From: Croceicoccus bisphenolivorans | GTDB lineage: Bacteria > Pseudomonadota > Alphaproteobacteria > Sphingomonadales > Sphingomonadaceae | DNA length: 64,000 nt | Reading direction: 5' to 3' | Assembly (NCBI RefSeq): GCF_001634625.1 | Contig: NZ_LRSE01000010.1 | Span: 62,001 to 126,000 of the forward strand | In this document: one piece after another, positions 28,192 to 37,099 of the stretch | How positions within the stretch are numbered: the first letter of the stretch is position 1 | How the letters are laid out: every line of letters begins with the position of its first letter | Made by a program: the position numbers and the translations under genes | Notes under the pieces: generated by a model | Told to the model about the DNA's origin: nothing | The model's input: the letters and a program-made list of their open reading frames with translations, nothing else | Databases searched by the model: none

Positions 28192-29549
28192 CTTTTTTGG
28201 GGTAAGACCGCAAAATCAGCAAAGAAGCGTTCGTTTTGTGAAATTGGAACGAGCATCATTGCTGTGTCGAGGATGGCCTTAGCTTTGTCCTCAAGATCAA
28301 TTTCGAGAATGTCAGGAGCGCCTTTGCCCCTTTTTAGGTCGATAAAGATTGGATTCCAGTTTGGCCGATCCTCGATGGGTGAGCGGATTACAAACAGCAT
28401 TTGCGGTTCAAGACCTTGGGCTTTTGCAAAGCGCTTTTTCTTGCTGCCTGATTGCACAGTTTCGACCGAAATTCCGATCATTCGGAGAGCGGATGCGACT
28501 TTAATGATCTGGTCGTCGAGGCCATCTTCTTCGGAAAATACTACCACTTCAGGACCGCCAATCTTGCGCTCACCCACCAGCATGGCCAGACGCTCGATCC
28601 CCGCAGCCCAGCCGACTGCAGGTGTATGCGGGCCGCCCAAGCTTTCCATGAGTCCGTCATAGCGCCCGCCGCCGAGTACGGTACTTTGACTGCCTAGCCG
28701 TGCGGCGGCTTGCGATCCTTCGTCGGGTATGAATTCGAAAGCCGTGTGGCGATAGTAGTCGAGACCTCGAACAAGTTTGGGGGCCGACACCCAATCGACA
28801 CTCGCCGCTTTCAAGTTCGCTTTGACATCGTCGAAGAATCGTCTGGCTGAGTCGGTAAGATAGGCATCGATCCCAGGCGCCATCTGTACGATCTTGGTGT
28901 CGTCGGGGTGTTTGCTGTCGAGAATGCGCAGCGGGTTGCTGCCCAGCCGGATCTGACTATCTGATGACAAGTACGAGGCATGTGCTTCAAAGTGGTTGAT
29001 CAGATCGGCCCGCCAGCGATCTCGTGACTCCACATCGCCGAGCGTATTGAGATGCAGGGTGACGCCCTTGATTCCCAGTTCGTTCAGCAACTGGTCGGCC
29101 ATGACCAGAAGCTCGACATCGGCCTGCGGTTCGGCAGCCCCGATCACTTCGGCGTCGATCTGGTGGAACTGGCGATAGCGGCCCTTTTGCGGGCGTTCAT
29201 ACCGAAACAGGGGGCCGTGTGTTGCGATCTTCAGCGGCGCATACTGCTTCCACCCGTCGGTCAGGTAGGCGCGGGCAAGCCCGGCGGTGAATTCGGGGCG
29301 CAGGGTCAGCAATTCCCCGCCGCGATCCTCGAACGAATACATTTCCTTGGACACGACATCGGTCGTCTCGCCAAGGCTGCGGGAAAACACGCTCGTCTTC
29401 TCGAACACCGGCATTTCGACGCGGCGGAAGCGATAGAGCTTGCGCACGCGTTCGAACGTTTCGACGACGTGGGCGAAGCTTTCAGCCTCTGCGCCGAAGA
29501 TGTCCTGCGTTCCGCGAATGGCCTGTGGGGTGTCGATCTTCTCGCTCAT
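28188..29549 (-). CDS. hisS: Histidyl-tRNA synthetase with atypical AT-rich 3' part
   Basis: 453 residues. Class II synthetase motif 2 [18 protein letters not shown] and motif 3 [10 protein letters not shown] are intact, with the histidine-binding [15 protein letters not shown], so the enzyme is expected to work. The C-terminal anticodon-binding domain (about residues 330-453) is unusual in sequence and its DNA is AT-rich: 84 of 180 bases at 28201-28380 are G or C by hand count, against 36 of 60 at 27181-27240 in prfA. The start at 29549 ([17 protein letters not shown]) is chosen by family similarity. Confidence 0.92.
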   Translation of the reverse strand: MSEKIDTPQAIRGTQDIFGAEAESFAHVVETFERVRKLYRFRRVEMPVFEKTSVFSRSLGETTDVVSKEMYSFEDRGGELLTLRPEFTAGLARAYLTDGWKQYAPLKIATHGPLFRYERPQKGRYRQFHQIDAEVIGAAEPQADVELLVMADQLLNELGIKGVTLHLNTLGDVESRDRWRADLINHFEAHASYLSSDSQIRLGSNPLRILDSKHPDDTKIVQMAPGIDAYLTDSARRFFDDVKANLKAASVDWVSAPKLVRGLDYYRHTAFEFIPDEGSQAAARLGSQSTVLGGGRYDGLMESLGGPHTPAVGWAAGIERLAMLVGERKIGGPEVVVFSEEDGLDDQIIKVASALRMIGISVETVQSGSKKKRFAKAQGLEPQMLFVIRSPIEDRPNWNPIFIDLKRGKGAPDILEIDLEDKAKAILDTAMMLVPISQNERFFADFAVLPQKR

Positions 29550-29766
29550 GGCCGCGCGCCTTAGCGATGTTCCCCGCGCGATGGAAGCACCGGCGCAGGC
29601 CACGGCTTTCGCGCCGCGTATGCGAAGACGGGCGGAATTAGACCAAAGCGGGCCTTGGCTAGGCGATCCCTGCGCGCTAGAGGCGGCGCGACGCCCACCG
29701 CTGCTGCAGTGCGGCATGAAACGACCGACCCATTTCGGCCAGCCTTGCGAGACGACAGGAAATTCC

Positions 29767-30306
29767 ATGCGCATCGACATGATCCCCACCGGCGACAATC
29801 CGCCCGAAAGCCTCAACGTTATCATCGAAGTGCCCACCGGCGGCGAACCGGTGAAGTACGAGTTCGACAAGGAATCGGGCGCGCTTTACGTCGATCGCAT
29901 CCTGCACACGCCGATGCGCTATCCCGCGAACTACGGCTTTGTGCCGCACACCCTGTCGCCCGATGGCGATCCGCTGGACGCGCTTGTCATCTCGCGCAGC
30001 CCCTTCATCCCCGGCTGCGTCGTCCGTGCCCGTCCGATCGGCGTGCTGAACCTGGAAGACGAACACGGCGGCGACGAAAAGCTGGTCTGCGTGCCGGTCG
30101 ACACGACGTTCCCCTACTACTCCGACGTGGGCGAAACGAAGGACCTGCCCTCGATCATCTTTGCGCAGATCGAGCACTTCTTCACCCACTACAAGGATCT
30201 GGAGAAGGAAAAGTGGGTTCGTATCGGCAACTGGGGCGATGCCGCGGAAGCCAAGCGGATCGTGCTGGAAGCGATCGACCGCTACAACGACGGCAAGAAG
30301 GGCTGA
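29767..30306 (+). CDS. ppa: Inorganic pyrophosphatase
   Basis: 179 residues, the family I soluble enzyme that hydrolyses pyrophosphate. Signature DPLDALVIS with metal-binding aspartates in GDPLD and the preceding [26 protein letters not shown] is also family specific. The ATG at 29767 follows a GACGACAGGAAATTCC purine-rich site. It is divergent from hisS. Confidence 0.96.
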   Translation: MRIDMIPTGDNPPESLNVIIEVPTGGEPVKYEFDKESGALYVDRILHTPMRYPANYGFVPHTLSPDGDPLDALVISRSPFIPGCVVRARPIGVLNLEDEHGGDEKLVCVPVDTTFPYYSDVGETKDLPSIIFAQIEHFFTHYKDLEKEKWVRIGNWGDAAEAKRIVLEAIDRYNDGKKG

Positions 30307-30353
30307 TAGCCCTGTAGCCGGTTTTCAGGCGGCTGACCTTCAGGGGCCGGCCG

Positions 30354-31763
30354 TTATTCGATGGGCCTGCTCGAATCGAGCAGGTCCTTCTCCCCGCTCG
30401 CGGCCCGCTCCCGCTCGACAAGTTCGGCGACATGCGTTTCGGGCACCGTGTTGTCGACTTGCGCGACATCCTTCGCGATGTCGCGCGCAGGCGCCGGTTC
30501 GGGCGCGGCGACCGGTCCGGCAACCTCCCCGGTACGGGGTGCTTCGGGCAGGGGCGCGCTGCGTGGATCGACGCGTAGCCGGTAGATCGGCTCCGGCAGG
30601 GCGAAGCCTTCCGCCTCCAGCGCGGCTTTCGCGGCCTGTATGCCAAGCGAGCGCGCCTTGTAGAAATCTGTCTCCGACTGGTCGATCCAGCCGAGGAACT
30701 TCAGCACGATGTTCGAATCGCCCACTTGTTCGATCCGCGCGCTCGGCTTGGGGTCTTTCAGCACGAAGTCCAGCCGGCCCAGCGCTGCGACGCCGACGGC
30801 CATGCCTTCTACCGGATCGTCATCCGCATCGATGCCGAGATCGAAATCGAACCGGCGCTGCGGGTTGCGCGTGTAGTTGAGGATGACCGCCTTGAAGACG
30901 GTGGCGTTGGGGATGCGCAGATGGTTGCCGTCCAGGGTCATCAACACGGTGGCGCGGCTGGTCAGGCGGATGACGCGGCCTTCGTTCCCTTCGATCACCA
31001 CATGGTCGTTGGCGCGGAACGGCTGGCGCAGCGACAGCATGATGGACGAGATGTAGTTGTCGATCGTGTCGCGCACGGCAAAGCCGATGGCGATGCCGAT
31101 AACGCCGGATATGCCCAGCAGCGCGCCAAGCAGGGCGGTGGCGCCCAGGATCTTGAGTGCCAGATAGAGCCCCGCCAGCACGCCGACGAAGCGGATCGCG
31201 CTTTGCAGCAGTTCGGCGATGAACGGATTGGGCGTCAACCGCCGCCACATGGCCGACAGGTTGGATATCCAGCGGAACAGCAGCATCACCAGCGCCGCGA
31301 TCAGCACGGCGACTGCCACCAGCGGCAGCATCCGCCACAAGTCGCGGGCCTTGCCGGCGATGGAGTTGACGGTGGGGGCAAGATTGCTGTCGACCGCAAG
31401 ATCGCGCTCGATCGCGTTGTCGACTGTCACCACGCCGGAAACGCGCGCGGCGATGGTGGCCGCCTGCTTCGCATCGGAGGCAGAGGCGACGCTGCCCGTA
31501 AGCCGCACGACGCCCTGTTCCACCTCTACCTCTACCGCGCGCAGATCATCGATCGCGGCGAAGATGCCGCGGATACGTTCGGCAATCCGCGCATCGGCAT
31601 CGGCCGCCCGCTCGGTCTCTATCGCGCCGGCCTGTTGCGGGGGCGGAGTGGGTGTTTCCTTGGTATCCGGCGCGGGGAGGGCGGTTATCGCGGCCGTGGC
31701 CGGGGCAATGCCGACCAGCAGTGACACACACACGGCGAGGATATGGCGCGCCGCGCGTATCAC
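30354..31763 (-). CDS. BON-domain mechanosensitive channel of the MscS family
   Basis: 469 residues from a GTG at 31763 that is preceded by a strong GAGGAGG at five bases. Signal peptide (HILAVCVSLLVGIAPATA), then a periplasmic BON domain (about residues 50-115: VEVEVEQGVVRLTGSVAS, VSGVVTVDNAIERD), then about four membrane helices, with the MscS pore helix and beta domain (GIAIGFAVRDTIDNYISSIM, VVIEGNEGRVIRL). Releases solutes upon osmotic downshift. The Pro/Ala-rich tail after about residue 410 is of unknown role. It starts 10 bases after the pmbA stop. Confidence 0.86.
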   Translation of the reverse strand: MIRAARHILAVCVSLLVGIAPATAAITALPAPDTKETPTPPPQQAGAIETERAADADARIAERIRGIFAAIDDLRAVEVEVEQGVVRLTGSVASASDAKQAATIAARVSGVVTVDNAIERDLAVDSNLAPTVNSIAGKARDLWRMLPLVAVAVLIAALVMLLFRWISNLSAMWRRLTPNPFIAELLQSAIRFVGVLAGLYLALKILGATALLGALLGISGVIGIAIGFAVRDTIDNYISSIMLSLRQPFRANDHVVIEGNEGRVIRLTSRATVLMTLDGNHLRIPNATVFKAVILNYTRNPQRRFDFDLGIDADDDPVEGMAVGVAALGRLDFVLKDPKPSARIEQVGDSNIVLKFLGWIDQSETDFYKARSLGIQAAKAALEAEGFALPEPIYRLRVDPRSAPLPEAPRTGEVAGPVAAPEPAPARDIAKDVAQVDNTVPETHVAELVERERAASGEKDLLDSSRPIE

Positions 31764-31773
31764 CGTCCCCTCC

Positions 31774-33117
31774 TCAGGCTCCGGCAACGGTCATGCCGTC
31801 GATCCGCAAGGTGGGGACGTTGACCGAATAGATGTGCTCAAGGTCGCTTGCCGCGCGCATTTGCCGGAACATATCGCGCAGGTTTCCGGCGATGGTGATG
31901 CCCGAAACCGGCCCGACGATTTCGCCACCGCGTATGGCAAAGCCCGATGCCCCGCGGCTGTAGTCGCCGGTAACGCCGTTGACGCCATGACCGATCAGGT
32001 CGGTGACGAGCACGCCTTCGCCAATGTCGGCGATCAGTTCCGCAACCGATTGCTCGCCCGGTTGCAGCACCGCGTTGGAGGACGCGACACTCGGCCCCGC
32101 ACCGCCCGAGCGTACGGCATGGCCGGTCGGCTGGCGGCCCAGCTTGCGCGCCGAAGTGGCATCCAGCAGCCAGCTGCCCAGCACGCCCTTGTCGATCAGG
32201 GTGGTGGCACGGGTTTCCAGCCCTTCGCCGTCGAACGGGCGGGAGGCTAGCCCGCGCTGCTTCAGCGGATCGTCGACGATGGTGATGGCGGAATCGAACA
32301 CGGCTTCGCCTTCGCAATCGAGCAGGAAGCTTGCGCCGCGTGCAATGCCCGGCCCGGAAATCGCGGCCACGAAGTGTCCGATCAGCGAACGGCCCGCCTG
32401 TGGATCGAACACGACCGGCATTGCCCCGCTGGGCATGGATGCGGGGTTGAGCCGCGCCACAGCTCGTTCGGCGGCTTTCGCGCCGATGCTTGCCGCGTCG
32501 GGAAGATCGCCTGCATGGCGGGCGACGCGCCATTCCATGCCGCGTTCCATGCCGCTGCCGGTTCCGGCGACGACGGCGGCGGACAGCGAATGCTGCGACT
32601 GGCGATAGCTTCGTGCGCAACCGTGGCTCGTGGCCAGCGCAATCGTGCTGCCGCCCGTGCCTGCCGCTGCGCCTTCGCTGTTGGTGATGCCAGCCACGGC
32701 CCTTGCCGCATCCTCGGTCGCTTCGGCTGCGGCGCGCAGGGCCTCGCTTTCCGTTTCGAGGGAGACGAGGTCGAGATCCGGCGTCGGCCCGCTCATCAAC
32801 AGGTCTTGCGGGGCCAGACCGGCATATTCGTCGTCAGGTGCGGATCGGGCCATGGCGATGGCGCGTGTGGCCAGTTCTTCCAGCCCGGCCGTATCGACCG
32901 CGCTGGACCCGATCGTCGCCTGTTTCCGGCCGACGAAGACGCGAAGTCCGAAATGCTCCGCTTCCGACCGGTCCACCGATTCGAGCTGGCCGAGGCGGAC
33001 CTGTACGCTTTCCGAATGGCTGCCGACATAGACGGTATCGGCTGCGTCCGCGCCAATCGTTCGGGCGCACCTGATCAAATCCGCGCACCGTTCGAGCGCG
33101 TCGCCCTCGTTCAACAT
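31774..33117 (-). CDS. pmbA: TldD/PmbA family metalloprotease subunit (PmbA/TldE)
   Basis: 447 residues. The family makes a heterodimeric peptidase with TldD that processes modified peptides and unfolded antitoxins. PmbA-type marks: RNxxG-like RSGGAGPSVASSNAVLQPG, and the C-terminal SRGASGFAIRGGEIVGPV. The zinc-site HExxxH of TldD is absent, so this is the non-catalytic partner type. No tldD is in the window. The 11-bp sequence TCAACATTTGG is repeated at 33111 and 33125, so a second out-of-frame ATG lies 14 bases upstream of the start. Confidence 0.87.
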   Translation of the reverse strand: MLNEGDALERCADLIRCARTIGADAADTVYVGSHSESVQVRLGQLESVDRSEAEHFGLRVFVGRKQATIGSSAVDTAGLEELATRAIAMARSAPDDEYAGLAPQDLLMSGPTPDLDLVSLETESEALRAAAEATEDAARAVAGITNSEGAAAGTGGSTIALATSHGCARSYRQSQHSLSAAVVAGTGSGMERGMEWRVARHAGDLPDAASIGAKAAERAVARLNPASMPSGAMPVVFDPQAGRSLIGHFVAAISGPGIARGASFLLDCEGEAVFDSAITIVDDPLKQRGLASRPFDGEGLETRATTLIDKGVLGSWLLDATSARKLGRQPTGHAVRSGGAGPSVASSNAVLQPGEQSVAELIADIGEGVLVTDLIGHGVNGVTGDYSRGASGFAIRGGEIVGPVSGITIAGNLRDMFRQMRAASDLEHIYSVNVPTLRIDGMTVAGA

Positions 33118-33237
33118 TTGGCGCTCAACATTTGGTTTCAGATGAAATGGTCATGGGGTACAACTAAGCCGTCTCGCCCGCCGGGGCAAGCTGCGAACGG
33201 GTCGCTGTCGATAGCCTTCAGGTCAGCGGATAGCAGG

Positions 33238-33642
33238 TCAATGGCTGGCGAGCGCGATGCAGCGGGCAATGCCGGCAAGAGCGAACGGCAGGCCGATTGC
33301 GGTTAGCCAGATGATCAGCCGGTCGCGTTTGAAGCGACGCTCATGCACCGGATCGAATATCTCGTCCTCCCCCAGTGCCACCCAATGCCGTTCCAGCGTA
33401 CGCGCGGCGGGGATGATCGCGGCAACCAGCACGACGAGCGCAAGATAGGGCAGCAGCGAGTGATTGAGTTCCTTCAGCTGCTTCATGGTCACGAAGATCT
33501 GCAGGCCGGTATAAGCCAGCAGGCCATAGGCAAGGTTGTCACTGATCCGCTGGGGCCACCCGCGTTTTGCATGAGGTGCATCGCCCGTATCGGTCGGCAT
33601 GGCCCGGTGTCCGTGCCGGGCGGTCTTTTCAATCAGGCCCAT
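33238..33642 (-). CDS. Small membrane protein, unknown
   Basis: 134 residues with two or three hydrophobic segments (about residues 37-55, 66-85 and 108-128) and a charged cytoplasmic linker (HWVALGEDEIFDPVHERRFKRDR). I do not recognise a family. The ATG at 33642 opens with MGLIEKTARHGHRAMPTDTG. Its neighbours are pmbA downstream and lptB divergent upstream; they give no hint of function. Confidence 0.55.
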   Translation of the reverse strand: MGLIEKTARHGHRAMPTDTGDAPHAKRGWPQRISDNLAYGLLAYTGLQIFVTMKQLKELNHSLLPYLALVVLVAAIIPAARTLERHWVALGEDEIFDPVHERRFKRDRLIIWLTAIGLPFALAGIARCIALASH

Positions 33643-33935
33643 CAGGGTGTCCTTCCCGATCGCTTGCGAATCGTGTTGCGAACAGAACATACGATCGGTT
33701 CGACAGTGTCCGTACGCAGGCGTTTTCCGAAAACATTACATCACGATGGCATCCGCCCCGTCAAGCACGGTGGTCGGTCTTCACCCGGTCGTACCGTAAC
33801 GTGACGATGCGGCCTTCGACACCAGACATGCACAAATCCTGCCAAACCGGGCTGAACCGTTATCGCGGGGCTTCAAACATGCGCGCGGGAAGACTATGAG
33901 ACGGCAAGGCCGGACCAGAATGTGCCTGCAATACA
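33643..33935. other. Divergent intergenic region before lptB
   Basis: 293 bases between a leftward membrane-protein gene and lptB, so promoters for both are expected here. I see no supported gene and no convincing promoter pair or terminator hairpin. Confidence 0.5.
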
Positions 33936-34757
33936 TTGCCGATCCGGCAAAGCTTTCGGAGACGACCCATCGATACCCTCGCCGCGATCGATCCATCGGT
34001 AGACCCGGCAGAAACCGCAGCGCCGCCTGTGCCGCAAGGCGGGCTGGAGGTGGTGTCCATCGCCAAGAGCTATGACAAGCGGGCGGTGCTGACGGACATC
34101 TCACTGTCGGTGGCGAAGGGCGAGGTGCTGGGACTGCTCGGCCCGAACGGTGCGGGCAAGACGACCTGTTTCTATTCGATCATGGGGCTGGTGAAGCCCG
34201 ATTCCGGCCGCATCCTGATGGACGGCGTGGACGTGACGAAGCTGCCGATGTATCGCCGCGCCATCCTCGGCCTCGGCTACCTGCCGCAGGAAACGTCGAT
34301 CTTTCGCGGCATGACGGTTGAGCAGAACATCAACTGCGTGCTCGAACTGGTCGAACCGGACAAAGCCGTGCGCGCGCAGGAACTGGAACGGCTGCTGGAC
34401 GAATTCGGCCTGACACGCCTGCGCGAAAGCGCGGCAATGGCGCTTTCGGGCGGTGAACGCCGTCGTTGCGAAATTGCCCGCGCACTGGCGGCGAAGCCTT
34501 CGATCATGCTGCTGGACGAACCGTTCGCAGGTATCGATCCGTTGTCGATCGGCGACATCCGCGATCTGGTGATCGAGCTGAAGAGCCGCGGGATCGGTGT
34601 GCTGATCACCGACCACAACGTGCGCGAAACCCTTGATATCGTCGATCGTGCCTGCATCATCTACGGCGGGCAGGTGCTGTTCGCCGGGTCGCCCGAAGAC
34701 CTCGTCGCGAACGAGGACGTGCGCCGCCTCTACCTGGGTGAGGGCTTCACGCTCTGA
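33936..34757 (+). CDS. lptB: LPS export ABC transporter ATPase LptB
   Basis: Up to 273 residues. Walker A GPNGAGKTT, signature LSGGERRRCEIARAL, Walker B IMLLDEPFAGID and the switch histidine in LITDHNVRETL are all present; YLPQETSIFRGMTVEQNI is typical of LptB. It powers LPS extraction from the inner membrane. The start is uncertain: no ATG fits, TTG at 33936 lacks a ribosome site, and GTG at 34029 gives a 242-residue product of normal LptB length. rpoN follows after 23 bases, the usual alphaproteobacterial order. Confidence 0.93.
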   Translation: MPIRQSFRRRPIDTLAAIDPSVDPAETAAPPVPQGGLEVVSIAKSYDKRAVLTDISLSVAKGEVLGLLGPNGAGKTTCFYSIMGLVKPDSGRILMDGVDVTKLPMYRRAILGLGYLPQETSIFRGMTVEQNINCVLELVEPDKAVRAQELERLLDEFGLTRLRESAAMALSGGERRRCEIARALAAKPSIMLLDEPFAGIDPLSIGDIRDLVIELKSRGIGVLITDHNVRETLDIVDRACIIYGGQVLFAGSPEDLVANEDVRRLYLGEGFTL

Positions 34758-34780
34758 AGCCGATGCGCAGTTCCTGACCG

Positions 34781-36247
34781 ATGGCATTAGGCCCCCGCCT
34801 CGACCTACGGCAGACGCAATCGCTGGTGATGACACCGCAGCTGCAGCAGGCAATCCGCCTGCTTGCGCTGTCGAATCTCGAACTCGAATCCTTCATCGCC
34901 GATGCCGTTGCCGACAATCCGATCATCGACCTTGCCCGCGAAGAGGGGGAGGAGCGGCGCGATGACGCGGGCGAGGAAGCCCTGCACGAAGCCGTGCCAG
35001 ACCAGGCGACTGGCGACGGGGAGGCGGCACTCGACATCGCGGGCGAGATGCTGGACCGCGATGTCGACACAGGCGCGGGCCTCGGCAGCGGTTCGGGTGG
35101 CGGCGTGGTGGAAGGCTTCGATGCGATCGAAGCCGCGAGCGACAGCGCGGAAACGCTGGCCGATCATCTCCACGCCCAGATCGGGGCGGGAGGAGGCTCT
35201 GCCACGGAACAGTTCATCGCCCACCAGTTGATCGACCAGCTGGACGAGGCCGGTTATCTTACCCTGCCGCTTGCCGAAATCGCCGAACTGCTTGGCGTCT
35301 CCGTCGATCAGGCAGAGGCGGGCCTGAGGCTGGTGCAGGCGCTGGATCCCACCGGTGTCGGTGCGCGCGACCTTGCCGAATGCATCGCGCTTCAGGCGAT
35401 CGAGGCGGACCGTTACGACCCCTGCATGAAAGTGCTGATCGCCAATCTCGACCTGCTGGCACGCGGCAATCTTGCCCAGTTGAAACGCATGTGCCGCGTT
35501 GACGACGAGGATCTTGCCGACATGATCGCGGAACTGCGCGGTTACGATCCCAAGCCGGGGTGCAGCATCGGCGGCGATGCCGCGCCGCCGGTCGTTCCCG
35601 ATGTTTTCGTGCGCCAGGGCAAGGCGGGCGGCTGGGCGATTGCGCTGAACCGCGAAACGCTGCCGCGCCTCGTGATCGATCGCGAATATTACACCAGCCT
35701 GAAAACCGGCTGCGGCAAGGACAAGGCATCGCGCGGCTGGCTGGGCGAAAAGCTGGCCGACGCCAACTGGCTGGTAAAGGCGCTGGACCAGCGGCAGAAG
35801 ACGATCCTGAAAGTCGCGAGGGAAATCGTGCGGCGGCAGGAGGGGTTCTTCCTGAAAGGTGTCAGCGCGCTGGTGCCGCTTACCTTGCGCGACGTGGCAG
35901 AGACGGTCGGCATGCACGAATCCACCATCAGCCGCGTGACTTCGAACAAGTTCCTCAATTGCGGGCGCGGCACGTTCGAACTGAAGTACTTCTTCTCCTC
36001 CGGCGTTGCGAAAGCGGGCGGCGGCGAAGGCGAGGGCGCGTCGGCAGAGGCGGTGAAGGCCGCGATCCGCACGCTGATCGATGCGGAGGAACCGGACGCG
36101 ATCCTGTCCGACGACACGCTGGTCGACCTACTCAAGGAAAAGGGTTTCAGCCTCGCCCGACGCACAGTCGCCAAGTATCGCGAGGCGATCGGGCTGGGCA
36201 GTTCGGTGCAGCGCCGCCGCCAGAAACGGTTGCAGGGCGCGCGCTAG
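34781..36247 (+). CDS. rpoN: RNA polymerase sigma-54 factor
   Basis: 488 residues. Region I is glutamine rich (RLDLRQTQSLVMTPQLQQAI), the activator and core-binding regions follow, the HTH is near GMHESTISRVTSNKF, and the C-terminal RpoN box ARRTVAKYREAIG is intact. Directs transcription from -24/-12 promoters with enhancer-binding proteins. Its stop overlaps the stop of the convergent phosphoesterase gene. Confidence 0.95.
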   Translation: MALGPRLDLRQTQSLVMTPQLQQAIRLLALSNLELESFIADAVADNPIIDLAREEGEERRDDAGEEALHEAVPDQATGDGEAALDIAGEMLDRDVDTGAGLGSGSGGGVVEGFDAIEAASDSAETLADHLHAQIGAGGGSATEQFIAHQLIDQLDEAGYLTLPLAEIAELLGVSVDQAEAGLRLVQALDPTGVGARDLAECIALQAIEADRYDPCMKVLIANLDLLARGNLAQLKRMCRVDDEDLADMIAELRGYDPKPGCSIGGDAAPPVVPDVFVRQGKAGGWAIALNRETLPRLVIDREYYTSLKTGCGKDKASRGWLGEKLADANWLVKALDQRQKTILKVAREIVRRQEGFFLKGVSALVPLTLRDVAETVGMHESTISRVTSNKFLNCGRGTFELKYFFSSGVAKAGGGEGEGASAEAVKAAIRTLIDAEEPDAILSDDTLVDLLKEKGFSLARRTVAKYREAIGLGSSVQRRRQKRLQGAR

Positions 36248-37095
36248 CCTTCGGGCCGTTCCTCGAACATGTGGGCGATCATCGACTGCAGGTTATCGTC
36301 ATAGCGGGCGAGTATTGTGCGGTCTTCCGCCGTGTCCCAGTGCGTGACCAGCTCGCGCCCGTTCCAGAAATGCAGCGCATAGGCCGGCGGGTCGGCAACG
36401 ATCAGCGGGCGCAGGTCCGGCGTTTCGACATCGATATCGGCAAATTCCAGCGCAACCTGCGGCGCGGTGGACGGTGTCGTCACGACCTCCAGCCCCATCC
36501 ACGTGCTGGCCGATGCGCGATGAATATGCCCGCAGACCATCGTGTGGACGTTGTCGCGATCTTTCAGGCACGCGCCAAGCCGCTGCACCCATGGCTCCTG
36601 CGGTACTGTCGTCATCCACGGAATGCCCGAATCGAAAGGCGGGTGGTGCTGCACGATGATCGTCGGCGTCTCCGCGTCCTCGTCCAGCCGCTCTGTCAGC
36701 CACTTCGCCCGCGTGTCGCAGAAACCGCCGCCGTGGCGTCCGACTTCCAGCGTGTCGAGCACCAGCAGCCGCATCGGGCCGGTGCGCAGCTCGTATTGCA
36801 GGAAACCGTCGGTGAAGGTGTGTTCGGGGAAGACCTCGGCAAAGTTCGCGCGGTCGTCATGGTTGCCCAGCGCCATGTGCCAGGGGGCCGGAAACCCCTC
36901 CAGCGCCTCCCGCAACCGGCGATAGGAATCAACATCGCCCCGATCGATCAGGTCGCCCGTTAGCAGCAGCATCGCGGGTAGGGGATCGAGGTTCGCCAGC
37001 CGGTCCAGCGTGCGGTCCAGCCGCTGGCGGTTGAACTCGCCGGGCGAGTCCGGCTCGAAGCCGAGGTGGATATCGGTGATCTGGGCAATCAGCAT
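36244..37095 (-). CDS. Calcineurin-like phosphodiesterase (CpdA/Icc type)
   Basis: 283 residues. Metal ligands in the usual order: QITDIHLG, LLTGDLIDRGDVDSY, ALGNHDDRANF, QHHPPFDSGIP and CGHIHRA. CpdA-type proteins hydrolyse cyclic AMP, but the class also includes other phosphodiesterases. The gene is just upstream, same strand, of nothing else, yet it lies directly downstream of the three-gene redox unit whose first protein has two cyclic-nucleotide-binding domains; a link is possible. It starts four bases after the cytochrome gene stop, so it may be the fourth gene of that operon. Confidence 0.8.
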   Translation of the reverse strand: MLIAQITDIHLGFEPDSPGEFNRQRLDRTLDRLANLDPLPAMLLLTGDLIDRGDVDSYRRLREALEGFPAPWHMALGNHDDRANFAEVFPEHTFTDGFLQYELRTGPMRLLVLDTLEVGRHGGGFCDTRAKWLTERLDEDAETPTIIVQHHPPFDSGIPWMTTVPQEPWVQRLGACLKDRDNVHTMVCGHIHRASASTWMGLEVVTTPSTAPQVALEFADIDVETPDLRPLIVADPPAYALHFWNGRELVTHWDTAEDRTILARYDDNLQSMIAHMFEERPEG

Positions 37096-37099
37096 CGCA

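Noticed and set aside
33655-33690. LexA (SOS) box in GAACAGAAC
   Set aside because: The alphaproteobacterial box needs GTTC-N7-GTTC; the spacing here is one base.
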